This document shows positions 51,621 through 61,147 of a stretch of 64,000 nt of DNA, piece by piece; the stretch's first letter is position 1; each line of letters opens with the position of its first letter. The notes beneath the pieces were generated by a model. It was not told the DNA's origin. It made no database searches and saw only the letters and a list, made by a program, of their open reading frames with translations. Location of the stretch: NCBI GenBank assembly GCA_963756025.1, contig CAVWMF010000005.1, forward strand, positions 434,001 to 498,000, read 5' to 3'. The position numbers and the translations under genes are program-made. The DNA comes from Bog-473 sp963756025 (lineage in GTDB: Bacteria > Actinomycetota > Acidimicrobiia > Acidimicrobiales > RAAP-2).

Positions 51621-52178
51621 ATGGCGAAGCTGATCTACGCGTCGAACACGTCCCTCGACGGCTGCACCGAGGACGAACGCGGCGCCTTCGACTGGGCGCC
51701 GCCGGACGACGACGTCTTCGCGTGCATCACCGAGCTCATGCGGTCCGCTGGCACCTATCTCTACGGGCGGCGCATGTACGAGACGCTGGCCGTGTGGGAG
51801 ACCGACGCCACCCTGGCTGTGCAGTCAGACCTCACGGCCGACTACGCCAGCGCGTGGCAGGCGGCGGACAAGGTCGTCTACACCTCGACCCTGGCCGCGC
51901 CTTTCACTGCGAACACTCGGCTCGAACGCCACTTCGACCCCAGCGCGGTCCTCGACCTGAAGGCTGCCGCCAGTAGGGATCTGTTGGTCGGTGGCCCGAA
52001 CCTCGCCGCACTGGCTCTCGTCGCCGGGCTGGTCGACGAGCTCGCCCTGTTCGTCTGGCCAGTCATCCTCGGTGGTCGCAACCCCGCACTGCCGACCGAC
52101 ACCCGCGCCGATCTCGAGCTCATCGACGAGCACCGATTCAGCAGCGGCGTCGTCCACCTTCGCTACCGCCTTCAGTAA
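51621..52178 (+). CDS. Dihydrofolate reductase family protein (RibD C-terminal domain)
   Basis: 185 residues from ATG 51621 with AAGGAGAGGTC upstream. It has the DHFR/RibD-C fold: KLIYASNTSLDGCTEDERGAFDW, YLYGRRMYETLAVWE, the NADPH-binding LLVGGPNLAALAL and FVWPVILGGRNPALP. This is the stand-alone YyaP/YwjB type, not true dihydrofolate reductase. Predicted to reduce a pterin- or flavin-related compound with NADPH. The substrate is unknown. Confidence 0.88.
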   Translation: MAKLIYASNTSLDGCTEDERGAFDWAPPDDDVFACITELMRSAGTYLYGRRMYETLAVWETDATLAVQSDLTADYASAWQAADKVVYTSTLAAPFTANTRLERHFDPSAVLDLKAAASRDLLVGGPNLAALALVAGLVDELALFVWPVILGGRNPALPTDTRADLELIDEHRFSSGVVHLRYRLQ

Positions 52179-52273
52179 CGACGCAGGGAATCGCGCCCTC
52201 GTGGCCCGGGCGTGCAGCGCCGTCGACGACGATCACGCGCTGCGTGCAGAACGCGGGATTTCTTCTGTGCGGA

Positions 52274-53014
52274 CTACGCGGAGGGAAGGAGTGGGACGAG
52301 GGGAGCCGAGCTCGTCGGTGCTTTCGGATGCGTCGTTTCGCCCCAGTTCGAGAAGGTCACCGTGCCGTTGATCGAGGACGACTTGGCCGCGGGATTGGTG
52401 ACTTCCTCGACGGGTCGTGGTGTCCCGGATGCACTGACGTAGAGGATGATCGCGACCTTTGTTCCCGACGAAGTGGCCGCGGTCCCCTTGATCGCCGTCG
52501 CCGATTGCCCATTGATCGTCTTGGAGGAGCCGAACGTATAGGGCCCGGACATCTGGAGTTCCGATGGAATATCGGCGTCGCGCAGTCCGGTCACGAGTTC
52601 CGCTAATGTCGTGTTGCTCGTGGGAAAGGACAGCCATTTGTTCGCGTACGTCTTGGACTGCGATGCGGTGAGTCCGAGTGCCTTCTCCAACCCGACTTCG
52701 TTGCCGCGGACGTAGCCGTTGGATCCGACGAGGAGGACCTTGAGGCTCTCGGTGTTCGAGCCGTTCTTGACCTGCAGCCCGATCGAACCAGACGTCTTCC
52801 CCGTGTCGCCGATCGCCGTGATGGCGCCGATTCCCGGTTCGTTGGCCTTTGATATGTAGTGCACGTTCTGGGCCGAGGCGGCCTTGAGTGCAGCCTGGTA
52901 CTCGGATTTGGCCGTGGTGGTCGCACCGGCCCAGCTGGAAACGGCCGTCACGCCTGCCATGGAGGTGGCAACGCTCGCGGCAACCGCGCCAACAATTCGA
53001 TGACTTCGTCGCAT
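52274..53014 (-). CDS. Secreted LppX/LprG-like protein, copy 1
   Basis: 246 residues from ATG 53014 (MRRSHRIVGAVAASVATSMAGVTAVSS), a signal peptide cleaved near AGATT. The mature domain has AALKAASAQNVHYISKANE, then LKVLLVGSNGYVRGNEVGLEKALGL, KWLSFPTSN and VAIILYVSASGTPRPVEE. It aligns well with the next gene (YVRGNE versus YVKGNE, SGPYTFG versus YGPVTLG, FSNWGE versus FSKWGE). The half-barrel lipoprotein fold is inferred from this pattern; there is no lipobox. Tandem duplicate of the 53.1 kb gene, 90 bp away. Confidence 0.75.
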   Translation of the reverse strand: MRRSHRIVGAVAASVATSMAGVTAVSSWAGATTTAKSEYQAALKAASAQNVHYISKANEPGIGAITAIGDTGKTSGSIGLQVKNGSNTESLKVLLVGSNGYVRGNEVGLEKALGLTASQSKTYANKWLSFPTSNTTLAELVTGLRDADIPSELQMSGPYTFGSSKTINGQSATAIKGTAATSSGTKVAIILYVSASGTPRPVEEVTNPAAKSSSINGTVTFSNWGETTHPKAPTSSAPLVPLLPSA

Positions 53015-53104
53015 GTGCTCTCTTCCCGGCACCCGCGGCGGCGGCTGCTCACCGATCCATTCTCCCACGCAAATGCGGCAGCACTCCGTCGGCTCGGGCA
53101 GGTC

Positions 53105-53842
53105 TTACGTAGCATTTATGGATCCGAGCGTGAGAGATGCCTCAGGGGCCTCCGGTTTGACGGGCTCGCCCCACTTCGAGAAGACGATGTGCTCGATGCC
53201 GTTGGACTTTCCCTGAGCATTTACTGTGTCCTCTTCGACGACGACGTGTCGACCCGAGGCGCGCACATAGAGAACGGCCCGCATCTTCTTCGCGCCTTGA
53301 AACTTCTGTGTACCTTGGAGGGCGTCGACGCGGTAACCGTCCAGCTCTCGCGACGGCCCCAACGTGACGGGACCGTACAGTGCAATTTCCTGTGCAACGT
53401 CATGGGAGCGAACGCCGACGACGACTTGCGAGTAGGTCGGATTGTTGCTCGAGAACAAGACCCAGTGACCCGTCGCAGCGGCGGCGTCCGTCGGCGAAAG
53501 TCCGGTCAGGTCTTCCATGGCGCGTTCGTTGCCCTTCACGTACGTGAGGTCGCCGATGACGATGAGTGACGCGCTGTCGAGGGTGGCCCCCTTGCCGATC
53601 AGGATGCTCTGGGTACCCGAGGCCGGCCCGGCGTCGCCGCTCTCGAGGAAGGGGACGTGGGAGATGTTGCTCGTCGACACGTAGTGCACCCTCCACGCTT
53701 TGGTGGTGGCGACCGCTTCCTTATAGATCGCGGATGCGTCGGGAGCGGCGGCTGCAGTCGAAGCCGGCACGGTGGCGAGTGCCGCCAACACGGCCGCGAG
53801 AACGGCGCAACCCCCCGCCAGGATTTTGGGAATGCGCGCCAC
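53105..53842 (-). CDS. Secreted LppX/LprG-like protein, copy 2
   Basis: 245 residues starting MARIPKILAGGCAVLAAVLAALATVPASTAAAAPD, a signal peptide with likely cleavage after AAA. The mature part is AIYKEAVATTKAWRVHYVSTSN, then SLIVIGDLTYVKGNERAMEDLTGL, HWVLFSSNN, VTLGPSRELDGYRVDALQG and MRAVLYVRASGRHVVVEED. Same fold and motif order as copy 1, and as the outer domain of the DUF2510 protein at 22.3 kb, but with more divergent residues. Divergent from recA across a 348-bp gap. Confidence 0.75.
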   Translation of the reverse strand: MARIPKILAGGCAVLAAVLAALATVPASTAAAAPDASAIYKEAVATTKAWRVHYVSTSNISHVPFLESGDAGPASGTQSILIGKGATLDSASLIVIGDLTYVKGNERAMEDLTGLSPTDAAAATGHWVLFSSNNPTYSQVVVGVRSHDVAQEIALYGPVTLGPSRELDGYRVDALQGTQKFQGAKKMRAVLYVRASGRHVVVEEDTVNAQGKSNGIEHIVFSKWGEPVKPEAPEASLTLGSINAT

Positions 53843-54190
53843 GACTCCACTCTTTCAGAGTCGGCGCACCCGGCTGGAGGCGGGGTCGGGATCGGATCGG
53901 TGGCCCTTGTCCCTGCTCTGAGGGGATCCGCCCCTGGCCGAGAAGGGTGGAGTTGGATGAGGCAGTCACCAAGAGGTGCGCCACATGGCCCGGTGGGGCG
54001 ACCGTTTCTCCCCGGTGAAGGTCCTCGCATGGCGAACACACGTTCGTTAGTATGGACCTGCAGGCAGAGCTGGTCGGGGCGATGTCACACCCCCTCCGTA
54101 GGTTTACAGCAGCAGATCGAAGGCGCACTGGACTGCGGTCCTCGCACCGACGAGTACGAGTCGCCACACAGGACAAGAGGAGAAAAAGAG
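53843..54190. other. Divergent promoter region upstream of recA
   Basis: This 348-bp gap lies between the secreted protein gene and recA. It holds the LexA box and -10-like element listed separately, and a leader of about 130 nt before the recA start. GAGGAGAAAAAGAG just before ATG 54191 is the ribosome binding site. I see no other gene. Confidence 0.7.
54033..54046 (+). promoter_or_regulatory. LexA (SOS) box upstream of recA
   Basis: CGAACACACGTTCG is a perfect match to the CGAAC-N4-GTTCG operator recognised by LexA in Gram-positive bacteria and actinobacteria. A TAGTAT element follows at 54047-54052, in the position of a -10 box, so LexA binding would block the promoter. It predicts that recA here is under SOS control and that a LexA of the actinobacterial type is encoded elsewhere in the genome. 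Confidence 0.88.
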
Positions 54191-55240
54191 ATGGCCGAAG
54201 AGCGGGACAAGGCGCTGGAAGCGGCGTTGGGCCAGATAGAGAAGCAGTTCGGCAAGGGTTCGGTCATGCGGATGGGCGACAACCTGAGCATGAACATTGA
54301 GTCCATTCCGACCGGAGCCCTCTCGCTCGACCTGGCGTTGGGCATCGGAGGGCTGCCACGGGGACGCATCGTGGAGATCTACGGGCCGGAATCCTCGGGA
54401 AAGTCGACCCTGGCCATGCACTCGGTGGCCGAGGCGCAGCGCAACGGCGGGATCTGTGCGTACATAGACGCCGAGCACGCCATGGACCCGGTGTATGCCC
54501 GGGCTATCGGGGTGAACGTCGATGATCTCCTCATCTCCCAACCCGACACCGGGGAGCAGGCGCTCGAGATTGCGGACATGCTGATCCGTTCGGGCGCCCT
54601 CGACATCTTGGTGATCGACTCGGTGGCCGCGTTGACCCCACGGGCTGAGATCGAGGGCGAAATGGGAGACACCCATGTCGGCCTGCAGGCTCGTCTCATG
54701 TCCCAGGCCCTCCGCAAGTTGACCGGGACACTTTCGAAGTCCAGCACCATCGCCATCTTCATCAACCAGCTGCGGGAAAAGATCGGCGTGATGTACGGCT
54801 CACCCGAGGTCACTCCCGGTGGCCGTGCCTTGAAGTTCTACTCCTCCATTCGCCTCGACATCAGGCGCGTCGAGGCGATCAAGGATGGGGCCGAGGTCGT
54901 CGGGAACCGGACCCGGGTCAAGGTGGTGAAGAACAAGTGCTCGGCGCCGTTCCGTCAGGCGGAGTTCGACATCATGTATGGCAAGGGCATCAGCCGTGAG
55001 GGCTCATTGCTGGACGTCGCCGTCGAGCTGGGCTTCATCAAGAAGTCCGGGGCCTGGTTCACCTATGAGGGCGAGCAGCTCGGCCAGGGTAGGGAGAACG
55101 TCAAGACGTTCCTCTCCGAGAACCCGCAGCTCATGGCCGAGGTCGACGATCGGGTTCGTGAGTGCCTGGCGCCGAAGGAGATTCCCGAGGACGACGCGGC
55201 GCTCGATCCCGACGATCTCCCGATCTCGATCGACGGCTAG
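54191..55240 (+). CDS. recA: Recombinase RecA
   Basis: 349 residues, normal length. RecA forms filaments on single-stranded DNA, drives homologous recombination and triggers LexA self-cleavage. Walker A GPESSGKST (65-73), CAYIDAEHAMDP, Walker B LVIDSVAALTPRAEIEGEMGD, loop L2 FINQLREKIGVMYGSPEVTPGGRALKF and the acidic C-terminus EDDAALDPDDLPISIDG are all present. No intein. The usual downstream recX is absent; a terminator follows and then an unrelated methyltransferase. Start at ATG 54191 after a good purine-rich ribosome binding site. Confidence 0.98.
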   Translation: MAEERDKALEAALGQIEKQFGKGSVMRMGDNLSMNIESIPTGALSLDLALGIGGLPRGRIVEIYGPESSGKSTLAMHSVAEAQRNGGICAYIDAEHAMDPVYARAIGVNVDDLLISQPDTGEQALEIADMLIRSGALDILVIDSVAALTPRAEIEGEMGDTHVGLQARLMSQALRKLTGTLSKSSTIAIFINQLREKIGVMYGSPEVTPGGRALKFYSSIRLDIRRVEAIKDGAEVVGNRTRVKVVKNKCSAPFRQAEFDIMYGKGISREGSLLDVAVELGFIKKSGAWFTYEGEQLGQGRENVKTFLSENPQLMAEVDDRVRECLAPKEIPEDDAALDPDDLPISIDG

Positions 55241-55249
55241 CCGGGTTCA

Positions 55250-55283
55250 GCTGCCCGGGCGAGGTCACCGCCGGGCAGCCTTT
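55250..55283 (+). terminator. Intrinsic terminator after recA
   Basis: GCTGCCCGG (55250-55258) and CCGGGCAGC (55271-55279) form a nine-pair stem with a 12-nt loop, followed by CTTTG. The position, 10 bp after the recA stop, fits a terminator, although the T-tract is short. Confidence 0.65.
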
Positions 55284-55363
55284 GCAGCACGCCGAATTGC
55301 TCCGGGCCGACCCTGCCCCTCCCTCGGGGATCGACCCGGAGCACTTCGCGTCAGAATGGGGCC

Positions 55364-56296
55364 ATGGCAACTTCAGAGTGGAAGCAGCGAGCCTTCTACG
55401 TTCTCGATCGGCTGGCTCCCTCCATTCCCTTTCGCTATCTGCCGCCGAAGCACTCGGTGCGGATGGCGTACAACGTCATTCTCGACCGCGAGCCCGATGC
55501 CGGGGGCCGTGCGGAGTACGGCTCGAAGCTGGCACTCGGTGAACTGTCCCGTCACGGGTTGGCCCAAGCGCTAGCCTATTCGGAGGAATTCCGCCGCAAT
55601 GTCCCGATCGTCGACGTCCTGCTCTCGATGCACGTCAGCCGGAGCGCGTTCGTAGCCGGCCTCCCGCGGGCGTCACGCATCTTGGACCTCGGCGGAACCC
55701 ACCAGGGAATGGCCGATGGGGCGCTGGTTCATCTGGGCTACCCCTACCCCTTCGAGCGCCTCGTCGTCGTCGACCTGCCGGTCGAGGAGCGTCATGCCAT
55801 TTATCAGAAGGGATCGAAGGGGGCCACCGTGCAATCCGAGCTCGGCCCGGTCGAGTTCGCCTTCCATTCCATGGTCGACCTCAGTCCCTACGCCGATGCG
55901 TCTTTCGACATGGTATATAGCGGCCAGTCGATCGAACATGTGACCGAATCGGAGGGTGACACGGTGCTGCGGGAGGCCTATCGGGTCCTGGCGCCCGGCG
56001 GCTGGCTCTGCCTCGATACGCCCAATGGCCCGGTGTGGCGACTGCGTTCAGCCGAGCTGATGAACGACGATCACAAGATCGAATATGGCGCCGGTGCGCT
56101 ACGGGCGAAACTCGAGGCCTGCGGATTCGACGTGGCTGAAGCAAAAGGGCTCAATCTCATGCAGTGTGGCGTGGCCACCGGTCGCTTCGACGAGCAGGAG
56201 GCGAGCGCTCATCCCGGTGTATTCGCCGCACTCGAAGACTGCCTGCTCCTGGCCATGGTGGCCCGGAAGCCCCTTACGGAGTCACTGCCGCGGTGA
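55364..56296 (+). CDS. SAM-dependent methyltransferase with N-terminal DUF4214-like module (paralogue)
   Basis: 310 residues. The N-terminal helix bundle (RMAYNVILDREPDAGGRAEYGSKL, LGELSRHGLAQALAYSEEF) reads as a DUF4214 unit. The methyltransferase has RILDLGGTHQGMADGAL (motif I), ERLVVVDLPVEERHAIYQ, FDMVYSGQSIEHVT and LAPGGWLCLDTPNGP. It is the same architecture as the protein at 35.6 kb, about 40-45% identical by eye over the catalytic part. It lies downstream of the recA terminator and overlaps the DUF3048 gene tail-to-tail by 23 bp. The acceptor is unknown. Confidence 0.85.
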   Translation: MATSEWKQRAFYVLDRLAPSIPFRYLPPKHSVRMAYNVILDREPDAGGRAEYGSKLALGELSRHGLAQALAYSEEFRRNVPIVDVLLSMHVSRSAFVAGLPRASRILDLGGTHQGMADGALVHLGYPYPFERLVVVDLPVEERHAIYQKGSKGATVQSELGPVEFAFHSMVDLSPYADASFDMVYSGQSIEHVTESEGDTVLREAYRVLAPGGWLCLDTPNGPVWRLRSAELMNDDHKIEYGAGALRAKLEACGFDVAEAKGLNLMQCGVATGRFDEQEASAHPGVFAALEDCLLLAMVARKPLTESLPR

Positions 56297-57365
56297 TCGT
56301 GCTGGGTACCAACTCGACCCAGGTCTGACCGGGCTGGAGGGGAATCTGCGCCCCCGAGGCAGTGACGAACTTCGTCGGTGAGCCCAAGCTCGACCGGCTC
56401 CACGTGCCGGTGATCTCGCTGCCGCCCCGGAAGACGTCGGCGACACCGCTTGCGTTGGGATAGAGAGCGGCCTGCACTTCGAGCCCACCCTCGCTATTTT
56501 CGAGCCACGGCCCGAAGCTGATCTGCACGTATTGGACGATCACGTTGGCGGCCGAGTTCTGCACGCCGTCGGAGAGCACGTCCGGCGTCGCGCCGTAGAA
56601 CCGCTGGAACGAGCTGGTGGATGGGTTGTACTTCCACGTCACGTTGGACGTTCCCGAGAAGTTGATGTTGATCGACGACACCGGTGTCCCCTTGGGCGTC
56701 GTCGAGGAATACGTGAAGAGTGGCTGCGGGGGCGTGGTCATCGTGGGATGGGTGCCCCAGAGCTGCGCCGTCGAGGAATACGTGGCGTAGGGGGCTACCC
56801 GGCCGGCCGGGTGCGTCTGTATGGACCCGTAGTTTCCCAGGTCGACGTTCACCAGAGGTGACGCGTTGATATTGGCGAGCACCGGGTTGATGCCGCCGAC
56901 ATGGACGAGCAACGGGGTCCCGAGTTGCCCGAGGATGCCGATGTCGATGTTGCGGGCCGAGCGGACCGGTCCGACCAGGGTGGCGTCCTGGCACTGGAAG
57001 ACGGCGGCGTAGCGGGTGATGAAGCCTTCGACGGGCTCCTCGAAAACCACATCGGCCTTGTCCAGGCCGCTCTGGGGTCGGGCGGCCGGATAGTTGTCGA
57101 TCTTGACCGCCAGGGCCGGCCGCTGCGGCACCGACCCCCCGGGAGCGGGCGTTCCGGTCAGCGGGCAGGTGGTCGTGGACGCCGCCGCCGCGGTGGTGCT
57201 GGTTGTCGTCGTGTGTGCTGGCGGGCTGGAGCTGTGGTGCGAGGCGGGAGTCGAGGAGCAGGCGCTCACGACGAGCCCGGCCAGACCGGCGAGACCGGCC
57301 ACTGCCAGGACCTTTCGTGCACGGTGTGCCACAAAGTGGGCGGAGCGGGGAGAAGGAATGTGCAT
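56274..57365 (-). CDS. DUF3048 domain lipoprotein (YerB family)
   Basis: 363 residues. Signal peptide with lipobox VVSAC (Cys36), then a Ser/Thr/His-rich linker (HHSSSPPAHTTTTSTT) and two DUF3048 domains: RPALAVKIDNYPAARPQSGLDKADVVFEEPVEGFITRYAAVFQ, then VGPVRSARNIDIGILGQLG, and C-terminal FGPWLENSEGG, WSRSSLGSPTKFVTASG, QIPLQPGQTWVELVP. YerB-like proteins are outer-leaflet lipoproteins of Gram-positive and actinobacterial cells, and their exact role is not settled. Single gene in its own transcript, convergent with the methyltransferase. Confidence 0.9.
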   Translation of the reverse strand: MHIPSPRSAHFVAHRARKVLAVAGLAGLAGLVVSACSSTPASHHSSSPPAHTTTTSTTAAAASTTTCPLTGTPAPGGSVPQRPALAVKIDNYPAARPQSGLDKADVVFEEPVEGFITRYAAVFQCQDATLVGPVRSARNIDIGILGQLGTPLLVHVGGINPVLANINASPLVNVDLGNYGSIQTHPAGRVAPYATYSSTAQLWGTHPTMTTPPQPLFTYSSTTPKGTPVSSININFSGTSNVTWKYNPSTSSFQRFYGATPDVLSDGVQNSAANVIVQYVQISFGPWLENSEGGLEVQAALYPNASGVADVFRGGSEITGTWSRSSLGSPTKFVTASGAQIPLQPGQTWVELVPSTITAAVTP

Positions 57366-57419
57366 GATTGAGGAGTCATCGTAGGGGACGGCACGGCACG
57401 GCGGCCGTCATTGGGCCGT

Positions 57420-59121
57420 CTACGCGCTATTGGTGGGCACGGCGGACCCGGTGGTCGCGGTCGCACCGGTGTAGACCGAACCGGCGTTGCCGGTCGATGG
57501 CGCCTTGGCCCCGGCGGGCCCGCTGCCGAAGAGCCCGTAGAGGTTCTCCATGGCGCGAAGGAGCAGGTCGGTCTCGCCGGGGATGGCTGCGGGCAGAATG
57601 TTCGGGGGCATCGCCGTGGAGTTGGCCAGGCGGAACACGAAGTAGGCCGACCCGCTGGCCAGCACGCCGCCCCCACCAGGTGCGGCGCTGAAGTAGGTCA
57701 GGTCGGACCAGTTGGCCTGACCCGGGATGGGGGAGTGGGCCAGCACATCGAGATTGCGGGGGCCCGGGAGAGAAGGAACGTAGCGGTCGTACTCGCCCAC
57801 GATCATGTTGGGGAAAACGTGTCCGTCCGTCAGGTTGCAGCCGTCGAAGAACCACGAGGAAGCGTCCGTCACCACCATGTCCGCCTGGGCGCCGACTGAC
57901 TGATAGGTCGAGCCGATCAGCGTGGATTCGGGATTGTTGACCGGAGCCTGGTCCCAGTTGACGGTGGTCTGCGACGGGTCCTGCGAGACGATCGGGTCCT
58001 CTGCCGCGTCCTTGTAGCAGACCTCGAGCCGGTCGGGCCCGACAGAGGTGGGCTGCAGACGGATCTGGCGGTAGACGGCATTGGCGCCCAGAAAGGCCAG
58101 ATTGCCGCCGCCCGCGCTGAAGTACCCGGCGGCGTCGCGCATCGGGGCCGACCAGTACTCGTCATGCCCGAGACTGAACAGGCTGCGATGGTTGCCCAGG
58201 AGTTGTGGTCTGCGCGTGGAGATCGACGTCGGTCCAATAGGTGAGATCGAGCCCCAGACGCTCCATGTCGTAGAGCAACGGGTACTCGTTTCCCACGAAG
58301 TCGGCCGCCCCCGAGGCCCACGTCTGGGGGTAGGGCCGATCGAAGGACACGGCGCGGGCGCGATGGGCGAAGTCCTGGCCACCACGTCCGTTGGGACCGT
58401 AATAGAGGCTGTAGCCGCCGTAGAGGTTGTAGGCCTGCCACGTGGTCACGCTGTTCTGGAAGACAAAGGCGGCGGTGCTCGTATCGTCGCGGACGGTCAG
58501 CGGAACGAACTGCTCCTGCCCGCCGTCGCCGACCAACTTCAACAGATAGCAGCCAGGGGGCCAGGTGTCGCCGACCTTGAAGCTCAGTGTGGGCGACCAG
58601 GGGCAGCTGACGGTCCCGATGCCCGGGGTCACCGTTGGAGGCGGTTGGGCCCCGGCCGCCACCATGTCGCTGCGGTAGATGAGGCGTCCCCCGAGGCCCT
58701 GATAGAAGCCCATGCGGTACGCGTCGACCCGCACGGCCTTGGCCGTGGTGTTGACGAAGACGCTGATGTCATCGCCCGTCGCCGCACTGACCTGGCTGGC
58801 GAATCCTTCGAGGGCGTGATCGGGCTGGACGAAGTTCACGATCCAGTCCAGGGTGCCCGGTCGTTGGTTCTCCGCAATCAGCCACGATGCGGTCGGCACC
58901 ACGACACCACTCGGCAGCGTCGTCTGCGTCCCGGCCGTTTCAGCGTGGGCGTGGGTTGGGTGTCGCTTGGCGTGCGCCGCCGGGCGCTTCTTCCCCGCTT
59001 GCGGACCCCCCTGGCCGCTGTCCGCGCAGCCGGCGATGATGAGGCCCGCTGCGCCGGTGGCGCCCGCCGCCGCAATTCGCAAGAAGCGACGACGATCTAT
59101 CGGTTGGCCCACGGCGGTCAT
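57420..59121 (-). pseudogene. Tat-exported N,N-dimethylformamidase large-subunit-like protein, one frameshift
   Basis: The start MTAVGQPIDRRRFLRIAAAGATG is a twin-arginine signal that ends in a lipobox (IIAGC, Cys32). The body is the DMFase beta-subunit C-terminal-like (DUF6605) fold: NQRPGTLDWIVNFVQPDH, then VDAYRMGFYQGLGGRLIYRS, WQAYNLYGGYSLYYG, RAVSFDRPY and LLYDMERLGLDLTYWTDVD. The reading shifts frame near 58200 and continues QLLGNHRSLFSLGHDEYWS, which holds the metal-site-like HDEYW. It ends with an extended PTG-rich tail. Joined length is about 565 residues. No nonsense codon apart from the shift, so it may be functional with a sequencing error. Confidence 0.78.
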
Positions 59122-59175
59122 CGTATCGGGGTCTTGTTTCGGTCAATGGGCGCTCGGCACCTAACATGCCGCACC

Positions 59176-59864
59176 ATGACTCCGGCGTTCTCCCTTCCCG
59201 GACCAGTCCGCCGGCTGGTGGCGCACCTTGTGCGTGCGACCTGGGATAAGGCCGGCGCACTCGGCGCCATCGGACCCGATGATGAACGCGGCCGCCGGTT
59301 CGGCTCGATGGGACAGGGGGCGTGCCTCATCTTCCCGCAGGGTGCCCTCTACAACGAACACCACATACACGTGGGAGCCGGGACGATCGTGGGTCCGCAC
59401 ACCTCCATCACGGCGGGGATGGTGCCCGGGCAGTCGATGCCCACCGACCCGGTGGTGCGTATCGGGAGCCGCTGCATCATCGGCCGGGGTTCGCACATCG
59501 TCGGCCACTGGTCGATTGAGATCGGCGACGACATCCAAACGGGCCCTTACGTCTACATCACCGATCAGAACCACACGTATGAGGATCCGTACGAACCGAT
59601 CGGGCGCCAGTGGCCCACCGAAGCGGCGGTCCGCATCGGCTCGGGCAGTTGGCTGGGGGCCAACGTCGTCGTGCTGCCCGGGGCACAGATCGGCGAGCAC
59701 GTGGTCGTGGCCGCCGGTGCCGTCGTGCGTGGTGTCATCCCGGACCGCTGTGTGGTCGCCGGGGTGCCGGCCAGGATCGTCCGCCGCTGGGTCGAGGGCC
59801 TGGGTTGGGTCGACGAGAAGGACGAGAAGTCCCCGAGGACATCGCGGTCCCCGAGGACATCTGA
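59176..59864 (+). pseudogene. Left-handed beta-helix acyltransferase (hexapeptide repeat), C-terminal frameshift
   Basis: From ATG 59176 the protein shows a helical N-terminus then hexapeptide repeats of the LbH fold: HIHVGAGTIVGPHTSITAGM, IGSRCIIGRGSHIVGHW, then the active-site-type TDQNHTYEDPYEPIG (His) and GSGSWLGANVVVLPGAQIG. It resembles maltose/galactoside O-acetyltransferases that use acetyl-CoA. The frame stays open and runs into serB, but an indel near 59820 restores an acidic end VPEDIAVPEDI with a TGA at 59862-59864. I take that as the natural stop. The acceptor is unknown; the neighbouring surface-glycan genes make a sugar likely (inference). Confidence 0.75.
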
Positions 59865-59943
59865 GCGGATCGCCCCTTGGCGCAGACTGCCGCCCGCCGT
59901 CGGTTGGAGCCTGGTCGGTGCGGCCCGCTACCGTGAGCGTGGC

Positions 59944-61147
59944 ATGCCGGCCCGACTTCCCCACCTCGTGACGATCACGGGGCAGGATGGACCGGGCATC
60001 GCAGCGCGCGTCTTCGCCGTTCTGGACGCACAGGGTGTCGATGTCAGCGACGTCGAGCAGGTGCGGGTGCACGGGCGGTTGTTGCTCTGCGTGGAGGTAA
60101 TGGGTGCGGCGCTCGAGCTCGGCGAGCATCTCCGCCGCGGCCATCGCCGATCAATTCCCGTCCGGCGGCGTGGACGTCGCCATCGCGCCACTGCTGGAAG
60201 CCGACGACATCGCCGAACACGACAGATTCCTGGTGACCGTCCTGGCGCCTGAGATCGCGGCATCGACACTGGAAGGCGTCTGTGCGCGCATCGCCCAGTG
60301 CCAGGGGAACATCGAGCGCATCGTCCGGCTCGCCGCGTACCCCGTGCACACCTATGAGTTCTCCGTGGCGGGAGGGAATCTGGACCTGTTGCGGCGTGCC
60401 CTCGCCGAGGAGGCCGTGCGCTCCGAAGTCGACATCGCGGTCCAGGTCGATGGCCTGCATCGTCGGGCGAAGCACCTGATCGTGCTCGATGCGGACTCGA
60501 CCCTCCTGCAGGGCGAGGTGATCGACCTGCTGGCCGAGCAGTGCGGCTGTGGCGCCCAGGTGGCGGCCATCACCGAGGCGGCCATGGCCGGCGAGCTCGA
60601 TTTCGAGCAGGCCCTCCGCCAGAGGGTGCAGCTGTTGGCCGGATTGGACGAGTCGGACCTCGAGGTCGTCCGTCGGTCGCTGCTGCTCTCACCCGGTGCC
60701 CGCACGCTGGTCCGCACGCTCAGCCGGCTGGGCTATGAGACAGCGGTGGTGAGCGGCGGCTTCACACAGATCATCGAGGGAGTCGTCGCCGACCTCGGTA
60801 TCGATCACCTGGCGGCCAACGAGTTGGAGATGAAGGACGGCGTGCTCACGGGCGGGCTGGTCGGACCGATCGTCGACCGGGTGGGGAAGGCCCAGGCGCT
60901 CATCCGATTCGCCGCCGCGGCAGGCGTGCCCCAGTCACGCACGATTGCCGTCGGCGACGGGGCCAACGATCTCGACATGCTGGCGGCCGCCGGTCTCGGT
61001 ATCGCGTTCAACGCGAAACCCATGGTCAGAGACGCGGCCGACACTGCGCTCACCGTACCGTTCCTCGATGCCATTCTCTTTCTTCTCGGCATATCCCGGG
61101 GTGACGTGGAGTCCGCCGATCAGTTGGACCAAGCTGTGCAGCAATGA
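59944..61147 (+). pseudogene. serB: Phosphoserine phosphatase SerB with N-terminal ACT domains, one frameshift
   Basis: From ATG 59944: first ACT domain HLVTITGQDGPGIAARVFAVLDAQGVDVSDVEQVRVHGRL, then a frame change near 60115, a second ACT-like domain (RFLVTVLAPEIAASTLEGVCARIAQ) and the HAD phosphatase. Motif I LIVLDADSTLLQGEVID (DxDST), motif II VVSGGFTQIIEG and motif III KAQALIRFA, VGDGANDLDML are complete. SerB makes serine from O-phosphoserine. Because the serine pathway is usually needed, the single-base break is likely a sequence error. Joined length is about 401 residues. The stop overlaps the hlyIII start (ATGA). Confidence 0.85.
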
